From: Planococcus halocryophilus
GTDB lineage: Bacteria > Bacillota > Bacilli > Bacillales_A > Planococcaceae
Length of the DNA stretch: 64,000 nt
Assembly: GCF_001687585.2 (NCBI RefSeq)
Contig: NZ_CP016537.2
Coordinates: 654,001-718,000 of the forward strand
Direction of reading: 5' to 3'
Below are positions 49,500 through 58,333 of this stretch, in pieces. Numbering within the stretch: the stretch's first letter is position 1; each line of letters opens with the position of its first letter. A program made the position numbers and the translations under genes. The notes under the pieces were generated by a model. That model ran no database searches and was not told where the DNA came from. It worked only from the letters and a program-made list of their open reading frames with translations.

Positions 49500-49539
49500 A
49501 AGGCCAGTTGACGTGTACAACAAGTCAACTGGCCTTTTA
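49500..49539. terminator. Terminator between SRPBCC and universal stress genes
   Basis: AAGGCCAGTTGAC / GTCAACTGGCCTT with a T-run. It serves both convergent genes. Confidence 0.88.
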
Positions 49540-49548
49540 AAATTTCTT

Positions 49549-50004
49549 TTACTCTTCTGTTTTTTGCTCTCTTCGAACAACTAAAACATCACATGGACTA
49601 CTGCTCACAATATGTTGGGACACACTACCTAATATATATTGCTCAATCGCATTTAATCCTTGGGCTCCACAGACAATCAGATCGATATCCAAGCGTTTTG
49701 CGTAGTCACGCGATATGACCTTGTCAGGAGAGCCGGGGACAACGTAGACATGGACACTAGAGATTCCCGCTGCTAGGGCATCTTGTTTATAGTTATTCAA
49801 AAGTTCTTTTCCATGATCAAAAATCCGATCTTCGGGATCTGGCACACTTTTTGTCATGGCTGAATAGGAACGCGTATCCACCACATAAATTAAGTTCAGT
49901 GCGGCAGCATTTCTTTTGGAAATTTCAATCGATTTTTTAAATGCCCAATCCGCTTCCTTTGAACCATCAATAGCCACCAAAATACGTTTGTATTTTAAGG
50001 TCAT
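49549..50004 (-). CDS. Universal stress protein (UspA family)
   Basis: This 151-residue UspA-fold protein has the N-terminal YKRILVAIDGSKEADWAF and the C-terminal nucleotide-binding pattern GAQGLNAIEQYILGSVSQHIVSSS, consistent with an ATP-binding G2xG9xG(S/T) motif. AGGAGG precedes the ATG. A role in stress survival is typical. Confidence 0.93.
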   Translation of the reverse strand: MTLKYKRILVAIDGSKEADWAFKKSIEISKRNAAALNLIYVVDTRSYSAMTKSVPDPEDRIFDHGKELLNNYKQDALAAGISSVHVYVVPGSPDKVISRDYAKRLDIDLIVCGAQGLNAIEQYILGSVSQHIVSSSPCDVLVVRREQKTEE

Positions 50005-50232
50005 ACAAATTCCTCCTAAGGTTTTTTTTCGCGTCTTTACTATAATTCTTCAAAACTATTTTAAATCCTCTTTTAAATCTGAATATTCTAATTACTAATA
50101 TAGGTTATTCGATTAAACGACAATTTAAGGCTGCGCTTCTAAGTTGGGGGCTATAAAAGTCGGCTTAAATTGGAAAACATGTGGAGATCTTTTATATGAA
50201 GGTTCATGATGGTTTTTGGAAATTTCACATGA

Positions 50233-50269
50233 CTCCACACATTCTGCATGTATAGAGAGTACATTTAAA
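50233..50269 (+). promoter_or_regulatory. Upstream motif shared by the two SHOCT genes (copy 1)
   Basis: CTCCACACATTCTGCATGT...AGTACATTTAA resembles 54321-54357 at roughly three of four positions. It lies about 45 bp before the start of the first SHOCT gene, in a typical promoter position. The rest of 50005-50313 holds no gene. Confidence 0.5.
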
Positions 50270-50313
50270 GTTCAGAAATATACAAGAGTTCAACAGAATG
50301 GAGGTAGAAAGAA

Positions 50314-50556
50314 ATGATGGGACCAGGATGGGGAATGGGTTGGGGAATGGGAGGAGGAAGTTGGTTGATAGCAGGGTTAGTTGTACTTATCGGCTTCGCC
50401 ATCTACTACTTTATGAAGAACAACAACAACAACAACAGTTTTAATAGTTCGCAGAAAGACTCCAGCACAGACGCAATGGAAATAGCCAAAAAAAGACTAG
50501 CTAGAGGCGAAATAACTAATGCAGAATTTGAAGAAATTAAAAAAAGGCTTTTATAA
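50314..50556 (+). CDS. SHOCT-domain small membrane protein 1
   Basis: This 80-residue protein has a glycine/tryptophan-rich start (MMGPGWGMGWGMGGG), one membrane helix, an Asn run, and a C-terminal SHOCT domain (AMEIAKKRLARGEITNAEFE). A close paralogue lies at 54393. GGAGG precedes the ATG. It is co-directional with the Met-rich gene 14 bp downstream. Function unknown; SHOCT domains often sit at the ends of membrane or stress proteins. Confidence 0.88.
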   Translation: MMGPGWGMGWGMGGGSWLIAGLVVLIGFAIYYFMKNNNNNNSFNSSQKDSSTDAMEIAKKRLARGEITNAEFEEIKKRLL

Positions 50557-50570
50557 AAGGAGAGAGCGTA

Positions 50571-50879
50571 ATGAAAAAGACGATAATTAGTGGCGTATTA
50601 GCAGCAGTCTTGATTGTAGGAGGCGGAAATGGTCTGTACATGACATCGGCATCTGCAAAAGGAAATGTAGAAACCGCTATGCAGCATGAAGGCATGACTA
50701 TGGAACAGATGCATGAAATGATGGGTACTGGCCACATGAATTTCGGCCAGATGAAACCATTCATGAAGAAAATGCATCCAGATTTAAACACCAGCCAATT
50801 ACGGGTACTTTACAAAAAAATGCATGGTACTGGTGGTTCATCTCATAGCAAGAACTTTAAAGAGATGATGGGAAACTGA
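50571..50879 (+). CDS. Met/His-rich exported small protein
   Basis: This 102-residue protein has an N-terminal signal or anchor (about 1-28, ending TSASA-K), followed by a methionine- and histidine-rich stretch (QHEGMTMEQMHEMMGTGHMN, MKPFMKKMH). The density of Met and His resembles copper- or silver-binding exported proteins, but no metal site is proven. AAAGGAG precedes the ATG. A terminator at 50885-50928 ends the unit. Confidence 0.8.
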   Translation: MKKTIISGVLAAVLIVGGGNGLYMTSASAKGNVETAMQHEGMTMEQMHEMMGTGHMNFGQMKPFMKKMHPDLNTSQLRVLYKKMHGTGGSSHSKNFKEMMGN

Positions 50880-51473
50880 TTATCAAAAAACGCGATTTGG
50901 ATGCATAAATCCAAATTGCGTTTTTTTATTTGTGAAAATTTGTGGTAATTACATAACTAAATATGATTTAAGTGTTTGCTACAAAATACCAATTGGGTCG
51001 AATGACAAGTCTAGGTGAATCATTTTATGGACAACTTCTGTTGGAACATCGATAATTTTCATTACATCGTTCGAGTTAGCCAATTGTAATGTATAAAAAA
51101 TTCAGAGCAAGACATCGTAGAAACTAGTATATGTCTCATAAAGAATTCGCTCAAGCTATTGCTTGAGCGAGTTTTTTTTGTTTTCTCAATACCGAGCAAG
51201 TTAGGATTTAAGTAGCTATAGGAAACAGGTAAGAGATTGTCAATTTTTTATTATCTTTTAAAAGTCTTATGATGATTTTAATGATAAAATAAATTTACAG
51301 AATAATATACATGAATAACCAGTTATCTATTTCTTTTATAGGAGAAAATAGACTAACAATAATAAATTTATAAAAATTAATATACCTAACTGTTTTGTTA
51401 GAAGATCGATGATCAAATTTACATCTTTCACTAAGTTAATAAATTGATAGGTCAATGAATGGAGGCTTTGTTA
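50880..51473. other. Intergenic region before the GGDEF-EAL gene
   Basis: It contains a terminator for the Met-rich gene (50885-50928, AACGCGATTTGGAT / ATCCAAATTGCGTT) and a second, orphan terminator (51146-51180, TCGCTCAAGC / GCTTGAGCGA with T-run). The minus frame 50979-51083 encodes 34 residues (ANSNDVMKIIDVPTEVVHKM ...) from a TTG with no ribosome site, possibly the tail of a lost gene that the orphan hairpin once neighboured. The last 250 bp are AT-rich promoter DNA. Confidence 0.5.
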
Positions 51474-54248
51474 ATGGAAATTGAACAAACCAGGTATTCC
51501 CGGTTGGCCCATATAACGAAATTGATCAACACAAACTTTGAATTGCGCCCATTGCTAGAACATGTCATCACTGCTATATCCGAAGAAGTCGTACAATGCG
51601 ACTCTGTCGGAATTTACTTGCCGCAAGAAGACGGCAATTTCCGTGGATATGTAGGGAAACCAGCTGTTATTAACGGCATGACACTCGATATGCATGTGGT
51701 AGATACAGAGTACGATTTATTAGCAAAAGAAGTAATCGATACTAAACAAACGATTTATATAGCGGATACGTCCAAAGACAACCGTCCCGATCCAAGAGCA
51801 GTAGCAGGGTTTGGCATCAAATCGCTGCTAGCTCTTCCGATTTCATATGAAGGTGAATTGTTCGGACTTGTTTTCCTATTTGACTACGGGATTCCAATGG
51901 ATTTGACTGCAGATGAAATACAAACAGTGGAAGCGTATGTCAATATGGCGGGCGTAGCGATTCGAAATGTGAAGAACCTTCAACGAAAAGAAAGTATTCT
52001 AGCTGAAAAGCAATTGCTGCTGGATTTGACGCGAGATTTGTCTATGACTTCATCAATGGCCGATGTCATGGAAAAGTGCTTTCATTACGTGGGAACCGTA
52101 CTGAAAAACGATAATATTGGGGTGCATTTACTAGACCCTATTGCAGGTGCAAAAATCAAACCGGCCAATTTAAGTGCGAAAAGTGAATGGGCTGAAGAAG
52201 ACTGGTTAGAAAAGCATAATGAACTGCAGTTTGATCCTTCAAATGACCGCGTATTCGATGCAGTAGTCGCTTCTAAAAAACCGATTTGTATTCGTGACGT
52301 CACAAAAGACGATAGAGTCAACCAAGAGGTTTGTAAATCATTTGGCATTACAGGCATGTTGATGCTTCCTTTTGTCTCAATGGGAGAAGTTTTAGGAGCA
52401 CTCGTTCTTGTCAGTTTTGAGGAAACCAATCAGGTCTTTTGTGAGTCGGATATTGAACTTGCTCAATCCATCACAGAGGCTACTGCTTCGACATTGTCTA
52501 ACTTGCTGTATATGGAAAAGCAAGAAATGATCATCGAACAAAGAACGTCAGAAGTTGTTTTGAAAAACGATGAACTGAAAACAGTCGTAACTGAGTTAGA
52601 GAGTCTTAGCCGTGAAAAAGAACTAATTTTAAATTCAGTAGATGAGGGCATTTTTGGTTTTGATTTGAACAACAATATTACGTTTTGTAACCGAGCGGCA
52701 GAATCGATATTGGGTTATAGAAATGGCGAATTAATCGGACAATCATACAAAAATATTTTGCCTGAAAACCAAGACTTAATCCTCACTTCGGTTTCGTTAG
52801 AAGAAGATTTAAAGTTTCTTAAAAAGAGTGGCGATGATTTTTCTGTTGAATATGTCGTTTCTTCTATAAAAGAAAATGAACAGGTTATTGGTGAAGTTGT
52901 CACATTCAGAGATATTACGAAGAGAAAGCAATTGGAAAAAGAAATTAGTCATTTAGCATATTATGATCACTTAACAGATTTACCAAACCGAATTTTGTTA
53001 GAGGATTATTTAAAGCAAAAAACAGAAAAGGCAAAAGTTTCAGGACAAAAAGTGGCGGTATTATACTTGGATCTCGATCGTTTTAAAATTATAAATGATA
53101 GCTTCGGCCATAGTTATGGAGATATGTTGTTGAAGAACGTTGCAAATCGCATAAGACGGAGTGTACCGGCAGATGCATTTGTCTCACGTCAAGGAGGCGA
53201 TGAATTTACAATCGTCTTGCCAGGCTATGACAACAATCAAGAAGTATTAAATCTTGTAGATAACTTAATCGCGTCATTTACAGAACCATTTTCATTAAAA
53301 GGAAATGAAGTGTACATCAAAACAAGTATCGGGATTAGTGTGTTCCCAGAACACGGTAAGACTGCGGAAGTATTGATCAAAAATGCAGATGCTGCGATGT
53401 ACAAATCGAAAGAAAAATCCGGCACGTATCATCATTTCTTCAAGAGTGAAATGAGCGACTGGAGTATGGAAAGCATTTACTTGGAAAATGCCTTATACAA
53501 AGCACTTGAGAACGATGAACTGAGTCTTCATTATCAGCCACAAGTAGACAGTAAAACCAATCGCATCATTGGAGCAGAAGCTTTGCTTAGGTGGAACCAT
53601 CCAACAAGAGGTATGGTCTCACCAATTGAATTTATCCCAGTTGCAGAAGAGACAGGCTTAATCGTGCCAATTGGTAAGTGGGTTCTTTTAAACGCATGTA
53701 AACAGTTGAAAAAACTACACGCGCAAGGAAATTCGAATATGTCAGTTTCTGTTAATTTATCTGGAAGACAGTTTGAAGAAGATGACTTGATCCCAATGAT
53801 TGAAAGTATTTTAGTGGAAACAGGAATCGCTCCAGAATTTTTGCATATTGAACTAACTGAAAATCAAATTTTCAAAAATACACATGTAACTTTGGAAAAA
53901 ATGAGAGAAATAAAAGCATTAGGTATTAAAATAGCAGTGGATGACTTCGGAACAGGGTATTCGTCACTAGGTTATTTAAAAAACTTCCCCATTGATACGT
54001 TAAAGATAGACAGATCGTTCATGTTTGATATTTTGACGGATAAAGACAATGCCGCTATTACAAGTACCATTATCACGCTGGCTCAAAATCTTAATTTGAA
54101 TGTTATTGCTGAAGGCGTAGAAACAGCTGAACAATTAGAATTTCTAATGGCTAAAAATTGTTTTAACATCCAAGGGTATTATTACAGTAAACCATTGCCT
54201 GTCGAAGCATTGGAAAACTATATCGACATACTGACACCAAAAGTATAA
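51474..54248 (+). CDS. GAF-GAF-PAS-GGDEF-EAL cyclic-di-GMP protein
   Basis: This cytoplasmic protein of about 924 residues combines two GAF domains (about 15-165 and 185-340), a PAS domain (about 380-480, ILNSVDEGIFGFDLNNNITF), a GGDEF domain (about 490-650) with intact SRQGGDEF, and an EAL domain (about 665-915) with IGAEALLRW and DDFGTGYSSL. Both active-site signatures are kept, so both c-di-GMP synthesis and breakdown are possible. ATG at 51474 follows GGAGG, 8 bp upstream; the in-frame ATG at 51459 overlaps that site. It has no membrane helix, so the GAF domains probably sense a cytoplasmic ligand. A terminator follows at 54266-54300. Confidence 0.93.
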   Translation: MEIEQTRYSRLAHITKLINTNFELRPLLEHVITAISEEVVQCDSVGIYLPQEDGNFRGYVGKPAVINGMTLDMHVVDTEYDLLAKEVIDTKQTIYIADTSKDNRPDPRAVAGFGIKSLLALPISYEGELFGLVFLFDYGIPMDLTADEIQTVEAYVNMAGVAIRNVKNLQRKESILAEKQLLLDLTRDLSMTSSMADVMEKCFHYVGTVLKNDNIGVHLLDPIAGAKIKPANLSAKSEWAEEDWLEKHNELQFDPSNDRVFDAVVASKKPICIRDVTKDDRVNQEVCKSFGITGMLMLPFVSMGEVLGALVLVSFEETNQVFCESDIELAQSITEATASTLSNLLYMEKQEMIIEQRTSEVVLKNDELKTVVTELESLSREKELILNSVDEGIFGFDLNNNITFCNRAAESILGYRNGELIGQSYKNILPENQDLILTSVSLEEDLKFLKKSGDDFSVEYVVSSIKENEQVIGEVVTFRDITKRKQLEKEISHLAYYDHLTDLPNRILLEDYLKQKTEKAKVSGQKVAVLYLDLDRFKIINDSFGHSYGDMLLKNVANRIRRSVPADAFVSRQGGDEFTIVLPGYDNNQEVLNLVDNLIASFTEPFSLKGNEVYIKTSIGISVFPEHGKTAEVLIKNADAAMYKSKEKSGTYHHFFKSEMSDWSMESIYLENALYKALENDELSLHYQPQVDSKTNRIIGAEALLRWNHPTRGMVSPIEFIPVAEETGLIVPIGKWVLLNACKQLKKLHAQGNSNMSVSVNLSGRQFEEDDLIPMIESILVETGIAPEFLHIELTENQIFKNTHVTLEKMREIKALGIKIAVDDFGTGYSSLGYLKNFPIDTLKIDRSFMFDILTDKDNAAITSTIITLAQNLNLNVIAEGVETAEQLEFLMAKNCFNIQGYYYSKPLPVEALENYIDILTPKV

Positions 54249-54265
54249 GCGATTATAAATCAGGA

Positions 54266-54300
54266 TCCACGAGTTGGATTTATCCAACTCGCGTTTTTTT
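54266..54300 (+). terminator. Terminator after the GGDEF-EAL gene
   Basis: CACGAGTTGGAT / ATCCAACTCGCG with eight T. Confidence 0.88.
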
Positions 54301-54320
54301 TATGCCGCAACGGAGCCAAA

Positions 54321-54357
54321 CTTCACACAATCTGCACGTCAAAGGTGTACATTAAGT
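54321..54357 (+). promoter_or_regulatory. Upstream motif shared by the two SHOCT genes (copy 2)
   Basis: CTTCACACAATCTGCACGT...TGTACATTAAG matches the motif at 50233 in order and spacing. It lies about 36 bp before the SHOCT start. Confidence 0.5.
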
Positions 54358-54392
54358 GTAATAAGACACAATGAAATAAGGGGGGGAAAGTC

Positions 54393-54653
54393 ATGATGGG
54401 ACCAGATTGGGGAATCGGCTGGGGCATGGGAATGGGAGGAGGAGGACTTTGGGTGATAATTCTATTAGTAGTAATCATCGGCTTTGCACTATACTTCTTT
54501 ATGAAAAACAACAATAACAATAACACGAACAATAATTTTCCTAGTTCACGGAAAGATTCAAGTGCAGATGCAATGGAAATAGCTAAAAATAGGCTAGCGA
54601 AAGGAGAAATCACAACTGAAGAATTTGAAGAAATTAAGAAAAATCTTTTATGA
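54393..54653 (+). CDS. SHOCT-domain small membrane protein 2
   Basis: This 86-residue paralogue of 50314 is aligned from end to end: a Gly/Trp/Met-rich start (MMGPDWGIGWGMGMGGGG), one membrane helix, an Asn/Thr run, and SHOCT (AMEIAKNRLAKGEITTEEFE). GGGGGG precedes the ATG. The poly-Asn run is longer than in paralogue 1. A terminator follows at 54659-54699. Confidence 0.88.
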   Translation: MMGPDWGIGWGMGMGGGGLWVIILLVVIIGFALYFFMKNNNNNNTNNNFPSSRKDSSADAMEIAKNRLAKGEITTEEFEEIKKNLL

Positions 54654-54658
54654 AAATG

Positions 54659-54699
54659 AAAACCGCAATCTGGATAAGTGATTCCAAATCGCGGTTTTG
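54659..54699. terminator. Terminator between convergent genes
   Basis: AACCGCAATCTGGAT / ATTCCAAATCGCGGTT; imperfect stem with T-run, shared by the SHOCT gene and the convergent RsbR-like gene. Confidence 0.75.
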
Positions 54700-54712
54700 C
54701 TTTGTCTTTTAG

Positions 54713-55537
54713 TTATATCGCCAAATATTCTTTAAGTGCTTGCTGTAATGTGCCAAGAGTTTTGGTCTTTGGAGCAAACAATAACCCAAGTGATACCATT
54801 TTCCGAACGACTTCTGCACGTAGCCCAGTGATAATCGATTGGCAACCCATCATGGCAGAACCATTGATGATTTTCATGATGTGATGAATGACTTCAGGCT
54901 CCAATTCGACGATTCCAGACAAGTCTAGGATCAAGGTTTGAATGCGAGATATGCTGACTTCGGTCAAGACTTTTTCTTCGATAATTTCTGCTCGGAACGA
55001 ATCGACAGAACCGATTAATGGCAAAATAGAGACCGATGTACTAATAGGAATAATCGGAACAGACAAGCTTTCAACAAGTTGTCGATGGGCCAAAATCAGC
55101 GAATCTTTGTACGTCGAATAGCTGATGAAGAACGTATTCAAGAAGGTATCAACTCGTGTATTAATGTCTTTTTCCATAGCAAAAAAGTCAAATGCTACTT
55201 CACTAGGTGCAGCTTGGTCATATTGTTGAAGGAACGTCCAAAGCGTACGACGAATCGCTTGAATCCATTCTAATTTGAATGATAGCTCAATCGAATGCGT
55301 AGCCCATGCAATTCCTTCTTGCTTTGCAAAAAATTTAAGGTCCTCTTCTTGTCCATCGATAATGTACCTGACAACTTTATGGGCATTGGTTACAAGATCA
55401 ATATTGCCGACAGCTAAAATTTCATTGATTTTGTCTTTTACAGTGACGGCTTCCTCTAATAATGTTTCTTCAAATGCTATTTGATTTTGCAGAAAGTACG
55501 TTTTAATCTCTTCTGAACTTTGCAATGCCTCAGTCAT
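54713..55537 (-). CDS. RsbR-like STAS-domain protein
   Basis: This protein of about 274 residues has a non-heme globin-like N-terminal sensor (about 20-150) and a C-terminal STAS domain (about 160-270, SVPIIPISTSVSILPLIGSV, LILDLSGIVELEPEVIHHIM, IITGLRAEVVRKMV). It resembles stressosome RsbR co-antagonists that control SigB; the phosphorylated Thr positions of RsbRA lie at Ser/Thr-containing sites here (LDLSG; ITGLRAEV), which need checking. ATG at 55537 follows AAAGGAG. No rsbS/rsbT is adjacent, as for orphan RsbR paralogues. Confidence 0.85.
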   Translation of the reverse strand: MTEALQSSEEIKTYFLQNQIAFEETLLEEAVTVKDKINEILAVGNIDLVTNAHKVVRYIIDGQEEDLKFFAKQEGIAWATHSIELSFKLEWIQAIRRTLWTFLQQYDQAAPSEVAFDFFAMEKDINTRVDTFLNTFFISYSTYKDSLILAHRQLVESLSVPIIPISTSVSILPLIGSVDSFRAEIIEEKVLTEVSISRIQTLILDLSGIVELEPEVIHHIMKIINGSAMMGCQSIITGLRAEVVRKMVSLGLLFAPKTKTLGTLQQALKEYLAI

Positions 55538-55803
55538 TAGCTTTTCTCCTTTTTCCATAAATCTCTTTGATTACTTTAATTTTGTGTTTAGTACAGCATT
55601 AACGAAATGTCTTTCCTGCAGTTTTATTAGGACGAGGAACAATTTCAATTATACCCATAGGTGTATAATTGAAAACATTTTATTCAAGAAAAAGTTAGGA
55701 TTAGAAAACGATTTCTTGAAAATGAAATTTCATACAAATACTCCTTTTAAATGATGTGCTAGAAGAAAAAAGTCGCTAAATTTAACCGGTAGAGGAGCGA
55801 TCG

Positions 55804-55866
55804 ATGAACTATTCACTTGAAATAATTGCGCAGCTAGAGAATGCAAAAAGCAGTAAGACATATTGA
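55804..55866 (+). CDS. Possible 20-residue peptide
   Basis: The frame MNYSLEIIAQLENAKSSKTY has a strong AGAGGAG ribosome site 6 bp before the ATG. The hairpin 55846-55884 overlaps its end. It is either a very short gene or the start of a gene whose body was deleted, and the evidence for translation is only the ribosome site. Confidence 0.3.
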   Translation: MNYSLEIIAQLENAKSSKTY

Positions 55867-55884
55867 ATCGTCTCACTGCTTTTT
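55846..55884. terminator. Terminator hairpin
   Basis: AAAAGCAGTAAGAC / GTCTCACTGCTTTT. It ends transcription of the gene at 55893 on the minus strand. Confidence 0.8.
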
Positions 55885-55892
55885 AATGGGAG

Positions 55893-57518
55893 TTAATTTT
55901 TAACAGGTAAATCTTCCACGTCTTTTTCTTTCCTTTCTTCTTGTTCGATTTTGTGAAGCATACTGCCAACCGAAGAAATACGTCCTTGAATGTCTTTATG
56001 TGTTAAGTGTTTTCGTTCGAGCATGGTCGGAGATTCAACGCCTGCAGCCGCTGCCACGTTAAATAACCCCGCACGGAGCGACATCACGTAATTGGCAACA
56101 CGGTACATTTTCTCGCCAACTACTAAACCGTCTTGTAAGTCAGGATCAGTTGTTGCGACTCCAACAGGACAAGTATTTGTATGACAAACTCCCGCCATGA
56201 TGCAGCCAACACTAATCATAAAGCCTCTAGCGATATTCACAAGGTCTGCCCCCATTGAAAGGGCAATAGCTATTTTATCCGGTGTGATGAGTTTACCGGA
56301 AGCAATCAACTTCACACGGTCACGCACACCATATTGACGAAGTAATTCATCGACAATCGGTAGAGCAGTCAAGATGGGCAACCCGACTGAATCGGCAAGT
56401 TCTTGATAGGTCGCGCCAGTTCCGCCTTCACCGCCGTCAATGGTGATAAAGTCAGGACCCTTGCCACTGTCTTTCATGATTTGTACCATTTCCTCAAGTC
56501 CTTCAACATCCCCAACAACAATTTTCATGCCAACCGGTTTGCCACCAATTTCACGCATTTCTTCAATAAAGCCAAAAAGCTTTTCAAATGAATCGTATTC
56601 CGTGAAGCGGTTTGGGCTGTTTACAGTTTTACCCGGTTCAATCAACCGAATACGTGCAATTTCTTCGGTTACTTTTTGTCCTTCTAAATGGCCACCCCGT
56701 GTTTTCGCGCCTTGTGCGAGTTTCACTTCAAAAGCTTTTACTTTTTCCATGTCAGCTTTTTCTTTGAACGCTTCCCACGAAAACTCGCCGCCTGGTGTCC
56801 GAACACCAAAAAGACCGGGACCAATTTGCATGATCAAATCCGTGTCACCAGCTAAATGATGATCTGAAATTCCACCTTCCCCGGTATTCATCCACGTACC
56901 ACCTGCAATACCAAGCCCTTTTGATAGTGCTGTAATGGCATTTTCGCCCAAAGCACCATAGCTCATAGCGGACATACCCACTTGTCCTTTTATCCGGAAC
57001 GGTTGCCTGCAATAGCCGTCACCAAGCACTACCGCATCTTCATCGCGCAAATAATAAGGATCAGTCAGAATTTCTTCACGATGTTCTTTTCGGGACATTA
57101 AGCCTTCATTGTCAATGACATATTGATAAGTGGTTACTTTTTGGCTGTTGTCGACTTTCAATTCTGTCCGTAATTTTGGAAATAGTGAATTGCGGATATA
57201 GAAGCCGTCTTCTGCAAAATTACGACTAGATCCAAAACCAATTAAACGTTCATTGTATTTTCCAGCTTTGACGATATCTTGGTACTGCATACGTGAGAAA
57301 GGGAGTCCTTCGTTGTCTCCGGAAAATAAATATTGGCGTAGCTCAGGACCAACATGTTCAGCCATATACCGAACCCTTCCGAGTAACGGGAAATTGCGGA
57401 GAACCGCATGCTGCTTTTGATGATTATCTTTTTGATAAATATACGCAATATAAGCAAGTGGGGCCGCGATCGTCGATCCCACTAATGCCGATGGTAAGTA
57501 TTTCGTTATTTTCCCCAT
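55893..57518 (-). CDS. FMN-binding glutamate synthase-domain protein (YerD-like)
   Basis: This protein of about 541 residues corresponds to the FMN/[3Fe-4S] glutamate-synthase domain without the glutaminase domain, as in B. subtilis YerD. A hydrophobic N-terminal stretch (SALVGSTIAAPLAYIAYIYQ) may anchor it to the membrane. The FMN-domain signature MSAMSYGALGENAITALSKG and TIDGGEGGTGATYQEL, and the iron-sulfur cysteines GCIMAGVCHTNTCPVGVATT are intact. ATG at 57518 is chosen because AAGGTGG lies just upstream; GTG at 57527 falls within that site. Physiological reaction unknown. The upstream NAD(P)-binding gene is 22 bp away, so they form one transcription unit. Confidence 0.9.
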   Translation of the reverse strand: MGKITKYLPSALVGSTIAAPLAYIAYIYQKDNHQKQHAVLRNFPLLGRVRYMAEHVGPELRQYLFSGDNEGLPFSRMQYQDIVKAGKYNERLIGFGSSRNFAEDGFYIRNSLFPKLRTELKVDNSQKVTTYQYVIDNEGLMSRKEHREEILTDPYYLRDEDAVVLGDGYCRQPFRIKGQVGMSAMSYGALGENAITALSKGLGIAGGTWMNTGEGGISDHHLAGDTDLIMQIGPGLFGVRTPGGEFSWEAFKEKADMEKVKAFEVKLAQGAKTRGGHLEGQKVTEEIARIRLIEPGKTVNSPNRFTEYDSFEKLFGFIEEMREIGGKPVGMKIVVGDVEGLEEMVQIMKDSGKGPDFITIDGGEGGTGATYQELADSVGLPILTALPIVDELLRQYGVRDRVKLIASGKLITPDKIAIALSMGADLVNIARGFMISVGCIMAGVCHTNTCPVGVATTDPDLQDGLVVGEKMYRVANYVMSLRAGLFNVAAAAGVESPTMLERKHLTHKDIQGRISSVGSMLHKIEQEERKEKDVEDLPVKN

Positions 57519-57540
57519 AAAATCCACCTTTTTTAGTTTT

Positions 57541-58164
57541 TTATATGTTCTTTAATGCATTTTCGATTGAGGTATTTCCAGCTATCACTTTAATTGTTTT
57601 GTTGTATGTAGCCTTGTTGGTAAGCGATTCAACTAGTACAGCAGCGACATCTTCATAAGGAATTTCCATAACCTTTTTGCTTGGAGAAGTAATGATATCA
57701 ATCATGCCTTTTCCTGGTTTGTGAACCCCACGACTCGAATAGACGATGGTATAAGTAAAGACATCCTGCTTGATAAGTTCTTCAGGAATTTTCTTGTCGC
57801 CTGTTTCTTGGGATTTTGCGGATTCGTCTACACGAGCGGGACTCAAGTAAACTACCCGTTCAATCCCTTGTTTACGGGCTTCTTCCATCGCACGAGCAAC
57901 TGCTTCTTTATCGACAAGCACATTTCTGTTTTCGCCGGCTGTCGGATTTGCACCGGCTACATAAATTATTGCTTCGCATCCTGAAATTGCTTCTATAAAA
58001 TCATAATCCTTTGAGACATATACGCGGGAAGCACCAATCATTTTGAGTTCTTCTGCCCGGTTTTCCGTTTCTGCAATCGTGATGGCTTCATGGTTTTCTG
58101 CAGCAAGCTTCCGTAACAAATACTCACCAACTTCTCCGCCGCCACCAAATACGAATACTTTCAT
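57541..58164 (-). CDS. NAD(P)H-binding atypical SDR (NmrA-like) protein
   Basis: This protein of about 207 residues has a Rossmann nucleotide-binding start (VFVFGGGGEVGEYLLRKL), then the order typical of NmrA/NAD(P)-binding_10 proteins: ASRVYVSKDYDF, IIYVAGANP, VVYLSPARVDES, VYSSRGVHKPG and EDVAAVLVESL. ATG at 58164 follows GGGAGGG; the earlier start at 58197 has none. First gene of the two-gene minus-strand unit. Confidence 0.88.
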   Translation of the reverse strand: MKVFVFGGGGEVGEYLLRKLAAENHEAITIAETENRAEELKMIGASRVYVSKDYDFIEAISGCEAIIYVAGANPTAGENRNVLVDKEAVARAMEEARKQGIERVVYLSPARVDESAKSQETGDKKIPEELIKQDVFTYTIVYSSRGVHKPGKGMIDIITSPSKKVMEIPYEDVAAVLVESLTNKATYNKTIKVIAGNTSIENALKNI

Positions 58165-58269
58165 CCAATCCCTCCCTGTGTAAGTAACTGTATTCAACTT
58201 TTCCCTTCTGCTTGAGGGATGAAACCATTTAATAGGAAAGAACAGGTCTATTTGCGGAGGGAAGTAAAC

Positions 58270-58306
58270 GAAAAAGCAGAAACCTAGGAATGGTTTCTGC
58301 TCTTTG
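58270..58306. terminator. Terminator hairpin between units
   Basis: AAAGCAGAAACC / GGTTTCTGCTTT. It lies past the start of the SDR-like gene, and is the 3' end of the DinB pseudogene. Confidence 0.75.
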
Positions 58307-58333
58307 TATATATCTATACGATGATTTACAACT

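Larger units (their letters stand above)
55538..55892. other. Intergenic region, mostly empty
   Basis: It holds AT-rich promoter DNA for the RsbR-like gene (minus strand), a 20-residue plus-strand frame at 55804-55866 and a terminator hairpin at 55846-55884 that ends the convergent glutamate synthase-domain gene. No other gene is visible. Confidence 0.5.

Noticed and set aside
50414..50440. AAC triplet run in the SHOCT gene as a phase-variable tract
   Set aside because: Changes would be whole codons and keep the frame; it just encodes a short Asn run also seen in the paralogue.
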